NCBI RefSeq assembly: GCF_026626885.1
Contig: NZ_JAPNOA010000003.1
Location: 62,001-126,000, forward strand
Direction: 5' to 3'
DNA: 64,000 nt
Source of the DNA: Parathalassolituus penaei
Lineage (GTDB): Bacteria > Pseudomonadota > Gammaproteobacteria > Pseudomonadales > Oceanobacteraceae
The position numbers were made by a program, and so were the translations under genes. The notes under the pieces are model-generated. The model did no database searches. It was not told the origin of the DNA and saw only the letters and a list, made by a program, of their open reading frames with translations. Shown in pieces: positions 38,051 through 47,982 of this stretch (positions within the stretch are counted from its first letter, which is position 1; every line of letters starts with the position of its first letter).

Positions 38051-38333
38051 ATGCTTCTACTCGAACCTTCAGCTTTTGACCGGGTTTGAAAGTAACTACC
38101 CGGCGAGCCGAGATCGGAATCTCCTCGCCGGTTTTCGGGTTGCGTCCTGGACGCTGGCGCTTGTCACGCAGATCAAAATTTCCGAAACCGGACAGTTTGA
38201 CCTGCTCGTTGCGGCCAAGGCTATCGCGGATCTCATCAAAGAAGATATCCACCATATCCTTGGCTTCACGTTTGTTAAGACCAAGTTCTTCGAACAGTTT
38301 TTCAGCCAGTTCGGCTTTGGTCAAGGCGGCCAT
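38025..38333 (-). CDS. ihfA: Integration host factor alpha subunit
   Basis: A 102-residue DNA-bending protein. [18 protein letters not shown] is the IHF-alpha start; [20 protein letters not shown] contains the beta-arm and intercalating Pro (NP). It pairs with IHF-beta to bend DNA in recombination, replication and transcription control. The start is 1 bp after the pheT stop, the conserved pheT-ihfA arrangement that makes ihfA part of the translation operon. Confidence 0.97.
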   Translation of the reverse strand: MAALTKAELAEKLFEELGLNKREAKDMVDIFFDEIRDSLGRNEQVKLSGFGNFDLRDKRQRPGRNPKTGEEIPISARRVVTFKPGQKLKVRVEAYAGTQPQS

Positions 38334-38334
38334 C

Positions 38335-40710
38335 TTACCCCCTCAGCGTAGCTCCCAGACTTGCATTCAGGTGAGACAGGACGGCTTCGACCGAACTGTT
38401 CACTTCGTCGTCAGTAAGAGTGCGTGAAGGATGTTGCCAGGTCAAGCCCAGGGCAAGACTTTTTCTTTCAGGATCAATGCCTTTGCCCATGTAGAGGTCA
38501 AACAATGTGAGGTCGGTCAGGTATTCCCCGGCCACCGCACGAATGCCACTCAGCACCTGTTCAACAGCCACATCCTGATGAACCACAATCGCCAGATCGC
38601 GACTCATTTCAGGGAAACGGGACAGCTCGGCAAAGGCAGGTACTGCCGCGTCCAGCAGGGTATCCAGATCCAGCTCAACCAGGTAAACCACCTGACGCAA
38701 ACCCAGTTCTTTCTGCAGGGAAGGATGCAGAGCACCAATCCAGCCGAGAGTCTGGCCATTACGCTCCACACGAGCCGATTGACCCGGGTGCAGCGCTGGC
38801 AGACTGTCGACCACAAAGCGGAAACTTTCAGCAGCACCAGTGCGAGCCAACAGACTTTCCAGATCACCTTTGACGTCGAAGAAATCGACAGCCTGGGAAG
38901 TTTCAGCCCAGGAGGTCGCCATACGGTTGCCGGTAACCAGCATCGCCAGAGTCGGAATCTGTTTCAGGCCGTCAGCGGTCGGGATAAAACGCAGACCGGT
39001 TTCAAACAGACGCACACGGCTCTGCTGACGCTTGAGGTTGTAGTCAGCCGCTTCAACCAGACCCGCCCACAGACTGGTACGCATCACGGACATGTCTGAA
39101 GAAATCGGGTTCAGCAGGGCCAGACCGTCACGCTCAGGATCGATCAGCTTCTGGATTTGCGGGCTGACAAAGCTGTAGGTGATGGCTTCGTGGTAACCAC
39201 GAGCAACCAGCTGACGACGTACATCGGATACGGTCAGACGGTTTTCAGCTACACGCGCCAGCGGCGTTGGAGCTGCCGGAGTACGTACTGGCAGACGGTT
39301 GTAACCGTAAATACGCGCCAGTTCTTCAATCAGGTCAGACTCAATGGCCATGTCGAAGCGGTAGCTTGGCGCTACGGCTTGCCAGCCTTCAGCCGTTACA
39401 GAAACCTGCATACCCAGACGGGTCAGGATTTCCACAACATCATCATCCGCCAGGCTCAGACCCAGCATCATGTCCAGACGACTACGACGCAGATCGATCA
39501 CAGCCGCTTTTGGCAGATGCTCGGCACTCGCCACTTCCACCACAGGACCCGCTTCACCACCACAGATTTCAATAATCAGGGCAGTTGCGCGCTCCATTGC
39601 GGTACGCGCCAGTTCAGGATCGACACCACGCTCAAAACGATGAGAGGAATCGGTGTGCAGGCCGTAGGAACGAGCCTTGCCAGCAACACTGATCGGATTG
39701 AAGAATGCAGCTTCCAGCAGCAGGTCGGTGGTTTCAGCATTCACACCGGAATGCTCACCCCCCATAACACCCGCCATCGCCAGTGCCTTGCCATGGTCAG
39801 CAATCACCAGAGTTTCCGGAGTCAGGCTGATTTCTTCGCCATTCAGCAGAGTCAGTTTTTCGTCGGCAGCAGCCATACGAACACGGATACCGCCTTCGAT
39901 ACGAGCCAGGTCAAATGCGTGCATTGGCTGACCCAGTTCCAGCAGGATGTAGTTGGTAACATCCACAACCGGATCAATGGAGCGAATACCGCTACGACGC
40001 AGCTTTTCAACCATCCACATTGGGGTAACGGCATTTACCTTAACACCACGAACGATACGGCCTACGTAACGTGGGCAGGCGTCAGAGGCCAATACTTCAA
40101 TGGCTGGTACATCACCGATAACAGGCGCTACCGGCTCAATCACCGGGCCCTGTACAGCAACACGGTTCAGCACACCCACTTCGCGTGCCAGACCGGCAAT
40201 GCTCAGGCAGTCGCCACGGTTTGGCGTCAGATCCACATCAACGATGGTGTCATCCAGGCCCATCCAGGCACGGAAATCTTCACCAACCGGAGCAGATTCT
40301 GGCAGTTCCATCAGGCCATCAGAGCTTTCAGCCAGACCCAGTTCAGCTTCCGCACACAGCATGCCGAACGACTCGACACCGCGCAGCTTGGCTTTCTTGA
40401 TCTTGAAATCGCCCGGCAGCACCGCGCCGATTTTGGCCATTGGAATTTTCAGACCTTCACGCACGTTGGCAGCGCCACACACGATCTGGAACGTTTCGGT
40501 GCCGTCAGTCACTTGGCACAGGCTCAGCTTGTCGGCATCCGGGTGTTGTTCACGTTTGACGACCTGACCCACCACTACGCCGCTGAACTCGCCAGCAACG
40601 GCTTCGGTGCTGTCTACTTCCAGACCCGCCATGGTGATCTGGTCAACCAGTTCCTGGGTGCTGATGACAGGCTTGACCCACTCACGCAACCACTGTTCAC
40701 TGAATTTCAT
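38335..40710 (-). CDS. pheT: Phenylalanine-tRNA ligase beta subunit
   Basis: A 791-residue beta chain of the alpha2-beta2 Phe-tRNA synthetase. It begins [12 protein letters not shown], has the N-terminal tRNA-binding EMAP-like domain ([19 protein letters not shown]), the B3/4 editing domain, the B5 region and a C-terminal anticodon-binding domain with [13 protein letters not shown]. The length is normal. It follows pheS by 28 bp. A long open frame on the opposite strand here is only a shadow. Confidence 0.97.
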   Translation of the reverse strand: MKFSEQWLREWVKPVISTQELVDQITMAGLEVDSTEAVAGEFSGVVVGQVVKREQHPDADKLSLCQVTDGTETFQIVCGAANVREGLKIPMAKIGAVLPGDFKIKKAKLRGVESFGMLCAEAELGLAESSDGLMELPESAPVGEDFRAWMGLDDTIVDVDLTPNRGDCLSIAGLAREVGVLNRVAVQGPVIEPVAPVIGDVPAIEVLASDACPRYVGRIVRGVKVNAVTPMWMVEKLRRSGIRSIDPVVDVTNYILLELGQPMHAFDLARIEGGIRVRMAAADEKLTLLNGEEISLTPETLVIADHGKALAMAGVMGGEHSGVNAETTDLLLEAAFFNPISVAGKARSYGLHTDSSHRFERGVDPELARTAMERATALIIEICGGEAGPVVEVASAEHLPKAAVIDLRRSRLDMMLGLSLADDDVVEILTRLGMQVSVTAEGWQAVAPSYRFDMAIESDLIEELARIYGYNRLPVRTPAAPTPLARVAENRLTVSDVRRQLVARGYHEAITYSFVSPQIQKLIDPERDGLALLNPISSDMSVMRTSLWAGLVEAADYNLKRQQSRVRLFETGLRFIPTADGLKQIPTLAMLVTGNRMATSWAETSQAVDFFDVKGDLESLLARTGAAESFRFVVDSLPALHPGQSARVERNGQTLGWIGALHPSLQKELGLRQVVYLVELDLDTLLDAAVPAFAELSRFPEMSRDLAIVVHQDVAVEQVLSGIRAVAGEYLTDLTLFDLYMGKGIDPERKSLALGLTWQHPSRTLTDDEVNSSVEAVLSHLNASLGATLRG

Positions 40711-40738
40711 CTTCTTACCCTTGTTCTGTGGTTGTCGA

Positions 40739-41813
<1,075 letters not shown>

Positions 41814-41899
41814 CGTAGGTATTACCGGTAAACCGGTTACACCGGATTCGGATCAGTTGCAGTAACTGGCAAGCCGGTTACTGCAGGATTCCGTTGAAA

Positions 41900-42253
41900 T
41901 TACAGGCAGGACTTGGCTTTTTCAACCAGAGCCGCAAACGCTGCTTTTTCGTTTACTGCCAGATCAGCCAGCACCTTACGGTCGATTTCAACAGCGGCTT
42001 TTTTCAGGCCGTTGATGAACTTGCTGTAAGACAGACCGTTCAGACGAGCACCGGCGTTGATACGCGCGATCCACAGTTGACGGAACTGACGCTTGCGCTG
42101 ACGACGGTCACGGTAAGCGTACTGACCGGCTTTGATAACAGCCTGCTTGGCAACACGGAATACACGGGAACGAGCACCGTAGTAACCTTTAGCCAGCTTC
42201 AGAATTTTCTTGTGACGACGACGAGCGATGACACCACGTTTTACACGAGCCAT
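41900..42253 (-). CDS. rplT: Ribosomal protein L20
   Basis: A 117-residue large-subunit protein. [19 protein letters not shown] and the [20 protein letters not shown] block are diagnostic. L20 binds 23S rRNA early in assembly and, in enterics, represses translation of rpmI-rplT by binding the leader mRNA. It follows rpmI by 21 bp. Confidence 0.98.
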   Translation of the reverse strand: MARVKRGVIARRRHKKILKLAKGYYGARSRVFRVAKQAVIKAGQYAYRDRRQRKRQFRQLWIARINAGARLNGLSYSKFINGLKKAAVEIDRKVLADLAVNEKAAFAALVEKAKSCL

Positions 42254-42274
42254 TATTTATCTCCTGATCTGAAC

Positions 42275-42469
42275 TTAAAGGTTAGGCAGCATGCGTGCTA
42301 CAGATGCAACATCGCGCGCGTTAACCAGAACACTGCCGCGCAGATGACGCTTACGCTTGGTGCTCTTTTTGGTCAGGATGTGGCTGCGGAAAGCTTTACG
42401 GTGTTTGAAGCCGTTGGCAGTCTTTTTGAAGCGCTTGGCAGCGCCACTCTTGGTTTTGATTTTTGGCAT
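42275..42469 (-). CDS. rpmI: Ribosomal protein L35
   Basis: A 64-residue large-subunit protein starting [17 protein letters not shown], the universal L35 N-terminus, and containing [17 protein letters not shown]. The start at 42469 is set by that N-terminus; the upstream open frame is not part of it. It lies between infC and rplT in the usual operon. Confidence 0.98.
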   Translation of the reverse strand: MPKIKTKSGAAKRFKKTANGFKHRKAFRSHILTKKSTKRKRHLRGSVLVNARDVASVARMLPNL

Positions 42470-42495
42470 TTGGGTACTCCAATCTATATTGGCGC

Positions 42496-42600
42496 GTACA
42501 GAAACCAGAGACCTGTACAACGCCTGCCATAAACCCCGGACCTCAAGTGTCCAGGCGTTGGTAGCCGGTAGAATACAGAAACCCCGGCACAGGCCGGGGT
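42496..42600 (-). promoter_or_regulatory. Structured leader between infC and rpmI (candidate L20 operator)
   Basis: Three stems fill the 156-nt gap: ACCCCGGC/GCCGGGGT (42581-42588 with 42593-42600), a 9-bp stem CAACGCCTG/CAGGCGTTG (42518-42526 with 42552-42560), and GTACAG/CTGTAC (42496-42501 with 42513-42518). In enterics L20 regulates rpmI-rplT through structures here. Equivalence is inferred from position and structure, not from matching sequence. Confidence 0.5.
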
Positions 42601-42625
42601 CTCAGCGGTTCTTTTGGGAACCGGC

Positions 42626-43174
42626 TTACTTCTTCTTCGCAGGAGCGATCACCATCACCATCTGGCGACCTTCCAGCTTTGGATGCTGTTCAACGGCACC
42701 GAGTTCTTCAAGATCGACCTCGATACGTTTCATCATTTCCATACCGATCTGTTGGTGAGCCATCTCACGACCGCGGAAACGCAGGGAGATCTTGGCTTTG
42801 TCACCTTCTTCAAGGAAGCGCTTCAGGCTACGCAGTTTAACCTGGTAGTCAGCTTCTTCCGTACCAGGACGGAATTTCATTTCCTTGATTTGAACCTGAT
42901 GTTGGCGCTTGCGAGCTTCGGCTTTCTGCTTTTTCTCTTCGTAAAGCTTCTTGCCGAAGTCCATAACCTTGCAGACAACCGGGTCACCGTCGGAGATCTG
43001 AACCAGATCCAGCTCGGATTCTTCGGCGATTTGCAAAGCTTCTTCGATGCTTACAACACCAATCTGTTTTCCGTCGGCGCCGATCAGGCGTACTTCTGAA
43101 GCACGAATCTGATCGTTGATGGCGGCACGATCATCATTACGGCCGCTTTTTCTGTTGTCGCGTTTGATATTAAT
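42626..43174 (-). CDS. infC: Translation initiation factor IF-3, AUU start
   Basis: A 182-residue factor that prevents subunit joining and proofreads initiation. [38 protein letters not shown] and [14 protein letters not shown] are clear IF-3 blocks, ending in [17 protein letters not shown]. No ATG, GTG or TTG fits the expected N-terminus. The codon ATT (43174-43172), followed by AATATCAAACGC, places the start where pseudomonad IF-3 proteins begin. AUU is the usual infC start because IF-3 discriminates against it and so controls its own synthesis. ATC at 43168 is an alternative. With ATT the gene overlaps the thrS stop by 5 bp. Confidence 0.93.
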   Translation of the reverse strand: MNIKRDNRKSGRNDDRAAINDQIRASEVRLIGADGKQIGVVSIEEALQIAEESELDLVQISDGDPVVCKVMDFGKKLYEEKKQKAEARKRQHQVQIKEMKFRPGTEEADYQVKLRSLKRFLEEGDKAKISLRFRGREMAHQQIGMEMMKRIEVDLEELGAVEQHPKLEGRQMVMVIAPAKKK

Positions 43175-45101
43175 TCTCCATTCCAAACCGACCGCGCTGG
43201 GAGATAGCACTATCGAGGAGCTCTTCAAACGCGTCAATGGTCATTACGCCCAGGTCTTCCCCCTTACGAGTGCGCACAGCAACGGTGTTGGCTTCAACCT
43301 CTTTATCCCCTACCACAAGCAGGTAAGGAACCTTGTGCAAAGTGTGCTCGCGGATTTTAAAGCCGATCTTCTCGTTTCTCAAGTCCGCCTTTGCACGATT
43401 ACCGCGAGAACGCAGTCTTTTTGCAAGATTTTCACAATATTCAGCTTGTGAGTCGGTAATATTCAGAACCGATACCTGCTGAGGAGCCAGCCAAGGAGGC
43501 ATTGCACCAGCATAGTGCTCGATCAGGATACCCACAAAGCGCTCGAAGGAACCAAGAATTGCACGGTGCAGCATGACCGGAGTCTTGCGCTCGTTGTCTT
43601 CGTCGACGTACTGGGCACCCAGACGCTCTGGCAGCATAAAGTCGAGCTGGATAGTACCGCACTGCCATACACGACCAATGCAGTCGCGCAGGGAGAACTC
43701 GATCTTCGGACCGTAGAACGCACCTTCACCCGGTTGCAGATCCCACGCCAGACCAGCCGCATTCAACGCATCTTTAAGAGCGTCTTCCGCTTTGTCCCAC
43801 AGTTCTTCAGAACCGATACGACCTTCCGGACGAGTGGACAGCTTCATTTCAACGGCGTCAAAACCGAAGTCCTTGTAAACATCCAGAGTCAGCTTGATGA
43901 AATCAGCCGCTTCCTGACGAATCTGGTTTTCGGTTACGAAAATGTGCGCATCGTCCTGAGTAAAGCCACGCACACGCATAATGCCGTGCAGGGCACCAGA
44001 CGGTTCGTTACGGTGGCAAGAACCAAACTCAGCCAGACGCATTGGCAGATCACGGTAACTCTTCAGACCCTGGTTAAATACCTGGATGTGACATGGGCAG
44101 TTCATTGGTTTCACCGCATAAGTCCGCTTTTCAGACTCAGTGGTGAACATGGCTGCCGAGTAGTGCTCCCAGTGACCGGATTTTTCCCACAGGGTACGGT
44201 CTACCACTTGTGGAGTCTTGATCTCCAGGTAGCCAGCGTCCTGCTGGACTTTACGCATGTACTGTTCCAGAACCTGGTACATGGTCCAGCCGTTCGGGTG
44301 CCAGAACACCATACCTGGCGCTTCTTCCTGCAGGTGGAACAGGTCCAGCTGCTTGGCCAGTTTACGGTGGTCGCGTTTTTCAGCTTCTTCCAGACGCTGC
44401 AGGTAGTCCTTCAGGTCTTTCTTGTCGTTCCAGGCGGTGCCGTAAATACGCTGCAGCATCTTGTTGTTGGAGTCGCCACGCCAGTAGGCGCCGGACACAC
44501 GCTGCAATTTGAACACGCGCATAACACGGGTATTTGGCACGTGAGGGCCAATACACATGTCGGTATATTCTTCGTGATGGTACAGACCAACGGCGGTTTC
44601 GCCTTTTTCGATCAGGCCATCTACCAGCTCAACCTTATAGTCTTCACCACGGTCAACAAACACCTGACGAGCTTCCTGGATCGGAGTCATCTGTTTGATT
44701 ACCGGGTAATCTTTCTTGATCAGCTCGCCAATACGCTTTTCGATGGCATCAACGTCTTCCGGAGTAAACGGACGCTCGTAATCGATATCGTAATAGAAAC
44801 CGTTTTCAATCACTGGACCGATGGCCATTTTGGCAGTCGGGTACAGCTGCTTGACCGCGTGGCCAACCAGGTGCGCAAACGAGTGACGAATAACATCAAG
44901 ACCGTCCGCATCGCGGCCGGTGATCAGACTGATCTCTGCGTCTTCGGTGATCAGTTCACAAGCATCTACCAGCTTGCCGTTGATACGACCACAGACTGTG
45001 GCCTTCGCCAGACCAGGGCCGATGTTTTCGGCAACCTGCATCAGGGTGACGGGTTGGTCGAATGTGCGTTGTGAGCCATCCGGCAGAGTAATAACAGGCA
45101 T
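43170..45101 (-). CDS. thrS: Threonine-tRNA ligase
   Basis: A 643-residue class II synthetase with the N-terminal TGS domain ([20 protein letters not shown]), the editing domain ([15 protein letters not shown]), catalytic core motifs including NCPCHIQVF (zinc Cys) and [16 protein letters not shown]-like motif 2, and the C-terminal anticodon-binding domain. The start at 45101 follows AAGGAAG. Its leader carries a tRNA-Thr anticodon-arm mimic, so it should repress its own translation as in E. coli. The stop codon overlaps the infC start. Confidence 0.98.
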   Translation of the reverse strand: MPVITLPDGSQRTFDQPVTLMQVAENIGPGLAKATVCGRINGKLVDACELITEDAEISLITGRDADGLDVIRHSFAHLVGHAVKQLYPTAKMAIGPVIENGFYYDIDYERPFTPEDVDAIEKRIGELIKKDYPVIKQMTPIQEARQVFVDRGEDYKVELVDGLIEKGETAVGLYHHEEYTDMCIGPHVPNTRVMRVFKLQRVSGAYWRGDSNNKMLQRIYGTAWNDKKDLKDYLQRLEEAEKRDHRKLAKQLDLFHLQEEAPGMVFWHPNGWTMYQVLEQYMRKVQQDAGYLEIKTPQVVDRTLWEKSGHWEHYSAAMFTTESEKRTYAVKPMNCPCHIQVFNQGLKSYRDLPMRLAEFGSCHRNEPSGALHGIMRVRGFTQDDAHIFVTENQIRQEAADFIKLTLDVYKDFGFDAVEMKLSTRPEGRIGSEELWDKAEDALKDALNAAGLAWDLQPGEGAFYGPKIEFSLRDCIGRVWQCGTIQLDFMLPERLGAQYVDEDNERKTPVMLHRAILGSFERFVGILIEHYAGAMPPWLAPQQVSVLNITDSQAEYCENLAKRLRSRGNRAKADLRNEKIGFKIREHTLHKVPYLLVVGDKEVEANTVAVRTRKGEDLGVMTIDAFEELLDSAISQRGRFGMEN

Positions 45102-45194
45102 ATAAGCTTCCTTGGTGTCAGTGGTGGCCCCTACGACAGGCCACATGCACGTGGGTCGAAAAGAGCCGGTACTGTACCGTTGGATACCGGCTCT
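45102..45194 (-). promoter_or_regulatory. thrS translational operator (tRNA-Thr anticodon-arm mimic)
   Basis: Reading the minus strand towards the thrS ATG: a long hairpin (10-bp perfect stem AGAGCCGGTA/TACCGGCTCT, 45194-45162), a 17-nt linker, then a hairpin of 7-bp stem GTGGCCT/GGGCCAC (45144-45138 with 45130-45124) and 7-nt loop GTCGTAG. The loop reads U33, anticodon CGU, A37: a tRNA-Thr anticodon loop. It ends 10 nt before the AAGGAAG site (45113-45107). This matches the order of domains 4-3-2-1 in the E. coli thrS operator, where ThrRS binds the mimic and blocks the ribosome. Confidence 0.85.
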
Positions 45195-45235
45195 GTAAAC
45201 CGCCAGAACAGGCGGTAGAGAGGGATGAGAAGTGC

Positions 45236-45790
45236 TTACAGTTCAGCAGCGACCTTGTCGCGAACCTTGCCGCCAGCCAGAACTTCAATCAGTTTGAGAA
45301 CAAAAGCATTGAGGGTATCCGGCCCCTGACTGGTGATCAGGTTGCCATCAACAACAACGGGCTCATTCAGGAAATTGCCGCCGTATTCCTCTTCCAGTTC
45401 GCTGCGCAGTGGCGGAAAACAGGTCACGCGAGCACCATCTACCAGCCCCTGCGGACCAAGTACCATCACAGGCGCGGCACAGGTCGCGGCAACCCAGCGG
45501 TCTTCATCAGACTGGTGCTGCAACAGGGCCAGCAGAGGGTCGGACGCCCCCAGCGCCTGAGCACCAACCAGGCCACCAGGCACCACAATCATGTCCCATT
45601 CCTGATCCTTGCATTCCTGCAACAGACGATCGGCTTCGAAGGAAGTGTTATTGGCAGCGTTGATACGCTTGCGACCAGACATTACGGAAGCGAGAGTCAC
45701 CTTCAGACCACCACGACGCAGCAGGCTGGACAGGTTGTTAACCTCCTGCTCTTCGCTTCCATCCGCTACCGGAATCAAAACATTGGCCAT
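45236..45790 (-). CDS. DJ-1/PfpI family protein (YajL-like)
   Basis: A 184-residue protein of the DJ-1 superfamily. It starts [16 protein letters not shown] with the conserved Glu, and the nucleophilic Cys104 lies in AATCAAPMVLG. The [20 protein letters not shown] tail is typical of YajL/ThiJ proteins, reported to act as chaperones or glyoxal-handling enzymes; the specific activity is not readable. It lies upstream of thrS on the same strand, but the thrS leader separates them. Confidence 0.9.
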   Translation of the reverse strand: MANVLIPVADGSEEQEVNNLSSLLRRGGLKVTLASVMSGRKRINAANNTSFEADRLLQECKDQEWDMIVVPGGLVGAQALGASDPLLALLQHQSDEDRWVAATCAAPVMVLGPQGLVDGARVTCFPPLRSELEEEYGGNFLNEPVVVDGNLITSQGPDTLNAFVLKLIEVLAGGKVRDKVAAEL

Positions 45791-46006
45791 AACTCACTCC
45801 AGAAATCTCAGCTCAAACTCAAAGGGCCCGGAAAGTCCGGGCAGAATGGTCATTAGTTTACAACCGAGTGGAGTGTGTTGGCAGGCGCTGGTGAAGATTT
45901 TCCTGCCCGTCGCGGACATTTTCCGCCAGCCCACACAAGAGCCTGACAAACCATGAGGGTATTGCTACGCCGAACGGCTGCTTCACCCCCAAACAGACGC
46001 TGACGT

Positions 46007-46669
46007 TCAGCGCGAAGGCGTTGGCTGCTTGTTGTCAGAAGGCGCCAGCAGCTTACGCACCATTTCGGCCGTACTGCCAACCCCCAGCTTCTGACGAATG
46101 ACCGTAGCCCGATTGGCAACGGTTTTGGCCGAAATTCCGAGACGATCAGCAATTGCCTGATTGCCCATGCCTTGCACCAGCAGTTCGGCAATTTCACGCT
46201 CGCGGGGAGCCAGCCATTCCAGTGGACGGGAACCGTATCCACGAGATCCACCTTGCCGAAAACGGCTGTGCTGTAATTTTTCAGCAAGCACCGGTTCCAG
46301 AAAAGTCTCCCCCGCCGCTACGGTACGAACCGCTTCAACCATCAAGGGTGGAGGGCTGCTTTTGGACAGATATCCCAACGCGCCAGCATCCAGCGCCTCC
46401 CGAATGATCCCGACCTCTTCGTACATGCTGAAGACCAGAATGCGAGTATCCGGATGAGTCCCCATAACACGACGAGTCACTTCAATACCGCTCAGGTCAG
46501 GCATATTGATATCGAGTACCAGGACATCCGGCTGCTCACGATAGAACAGCAACGCCGCATCGGTTCCACCACCCGCTTCTATTATCTCGACGGGAGCCAG
46601 CATGGCTTCCAGCAGGGTCCGATACCCCTGACGCACCACCGCATGATCATCGGCCAGCAGAATTTTCAT
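46007..46669 (-). CDS. NarL/LuxR-family response regulator
   Basis: A 220-residue regulator with receiver domain (acidic pocket D7-D8, phosphoacceptor Asp53 in VLDINMPD, Lys103) and a C-terminal LuxR-type helix-turn-helix (WLAPREREIAELLVQGMGN, about residues 150-210). It overlaps the kinase gene by 4 bp, so this is a cognate pair. The pair sits behind the TonB receptor gene. By context it could correspond to the PedR2/MxaB-type regulators of alcohol oxidation; that is inference. Confidence 0.93.
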   Translation of the reverse strand: MKILLADDHAVVRQGYRTLLEAMLAPVEIIEAGGGTDAALLFYREQPDVLVLDINMPDLSGIEVTRRVMGTHPDTRILVFSMYEEVGIIREALDAGALGYLSKSSPPPLMVEAVRTVAAGETFLEPVLAEKLQHSRFRQGGSRGYGSRPLEWLAPREREIAELLVQGMGNQAIADRLGISAKTVANRATVIRQKLGVGSTAEMVRKLLAPSDNKQPTPSR

Positions 46670-47946
46670 GAGGTTTCTTCCTGTATCACAAACCCGAGCG
46701 GAATTTCCGCCACGATGGCAATACCCGACTGACCATCAACCACCAACGGCGACGGCATCAGGCGCAATTGCCCGTTCAATAACAGACAACGCTCACGCAT
46801 GGAGCGTAATCCGATTCCCGTTGCATTGGCATTCTGCAACTGTTCAACACGGCCGCTGCCGTCATCGGCGATTTCCAGCAGCAGACGATCATCCCGAACA
46901 GCCAGAATCACCCGAGCACGCTGGGCCCTGGCATGACGAATAACGTTGGTAAGCGCTTCCTGCACCAGCCGGTACAGATGCGCAGCCGCGTTTTCATTCA
47001 GCTCATCGGGCAGCTCAATCTGCAGATCAACATCCAGCGCCCAGGTATCCGCGAACTGATTGGCCAGCTCTTCCAGTGCCGCCTGCAACCCCAGCTGCTC
47101 AAGCAACACCGGGTACAGGTTGTTCACGATACGCCGAAACCCCGTTTGTACAGCATCACAGCCAGCGATAACTTGTTCACTCAACTGCTGCAGGCGCTCG
47201 GGATGCTGCTGTTGCAACGGCATCATCCAGGCCTGGGTGCGAATTGCAGTAACGTATTGGCCAAGATCATCGTGCAGCTCACGCGCCAGCGCCCCACGCT
47301 CCTGCTCCTGCACCGCCATCAGGGTGCGGGTCAGATTACGATTTTCCTGTTCAGCCTGCTGCAGGGCGGCCGCCATATCATTGAGATAACCTGCCAACTG
47401 ATCCACCTCATACACACCACTGATGCCAACCCGGATCTGATAATCCCCCCCTTGAATCGCCCGCAAGGCAGCGTTCACGCGATTTAACGGTTGGATCCCC
47501 TGGTTAACCCCCAGATAGATTGCGAGATTGCTGATCAGCATGGCTGCCAGAAATACCCAGACAATTTCCAGCGTTGAATCCCAGACTTCGGTGACTTCAT
47601 CGAGATCATCAACCGTCAGCACCAAGCGTGGCCCACCACTGGCGGTCAATGCCAGTTTTCGAGGTTCACTGTCGTGGCGAAACAGGTCCTGAAACCATTG
47701 AGGAACGTCTTCTGCTCGCGGGTGAGGCTGGTTACCAACCTGCACATGGCGCAAGCTGCCGCCCAGTTGCTCAATACTTTCGCGCGGCAAGCCAGACACC
47801 AGCAGAGCTTCAATGACCGGCACCATGGCTCGCTGCTCACGCACCACGTCATCCCGCCCCTGCTCCAGCAACACCAGCAGGCTGAGGCCAAGAGCCAGCA
47901 AAAAGGCCAGATTCACCATCAACAGGACACGAACAACCGCTTTCAA
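46666..47946 (-). CDS. Membrane histidine kinase (HisKA_3), partner of the regulator at 46.0 kb
   Basis: A 426-residue sensor kinase. Membrane spans lie at about residues 6-27 and 126-147, enclosing a periplasmic domain of about 100 residues with an acidic stretch near its end (TVDDLDEVTEVWD, 111-123). A HAMP-like linker, the HisKA_3 box with His225 (ARELHDDLGQ) and a C-terminal ATPase domain (ADDGSGR) follow. NarL-type kinases of this kind include lanthanide-responsive PedS2 and MxaY; sequence alone does not prove that identity. It starts 36 bp downstream of the TonB receptor stop, on the same strand. Confidence 0.92.
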   Translation of the reverse strand: MKAVVRVLLMVNLAFLLALGLSLLVLLEQGRDDVVREQRAMVPVIEALLVSGLPRESIEQLGGSLRHVQVGNQPHPRAEDVPQWFQDLFRHDSEPRKLALTASGGPRLVLTVDDLDEVTEVWDSTLEIVWVFLAAMLISNLAIYLGVNQGIQPLNRVNAALRAIQGGDYQIRVGISGVYEVDQLAGYLNDMAAALQQAEQENRNLTRTLMAVQEQERGALARELHDDLGQYVTAIRTQAWMMPLQQQHPERLQQLSEQVIAGCDAVQTGFRRIVNNLYPVLLEQLGLQAALEELANQFADTWALDVDLQIELPDELNENAAAHLYRLVQEALTNVIRHARAQRARVILAVRDDRLLLEIADDGSGRVEQLQNANATGIGLRSMRERCLLLNGQLRLMPSPLVVDGQSGIAIVAEIPLGFVIQEETS

Positions 47947-47982
47947 TTTCCATCTCCTGTAACAGGTTCTCTGGCCCCTTGG

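Noticed and set aside
43515-45074. A 519-codon plus-strand open frame opposite thrS
   Set aside because: Antisense shadow of thrS with no motifs or ribosome site.
45157-45194. The long hairpin before thrS as terminator of the DJ-1 gene
   Set aside because: Only four T follow the stem, and its place fits the second arm of the thrS operator better; termination is still possible.
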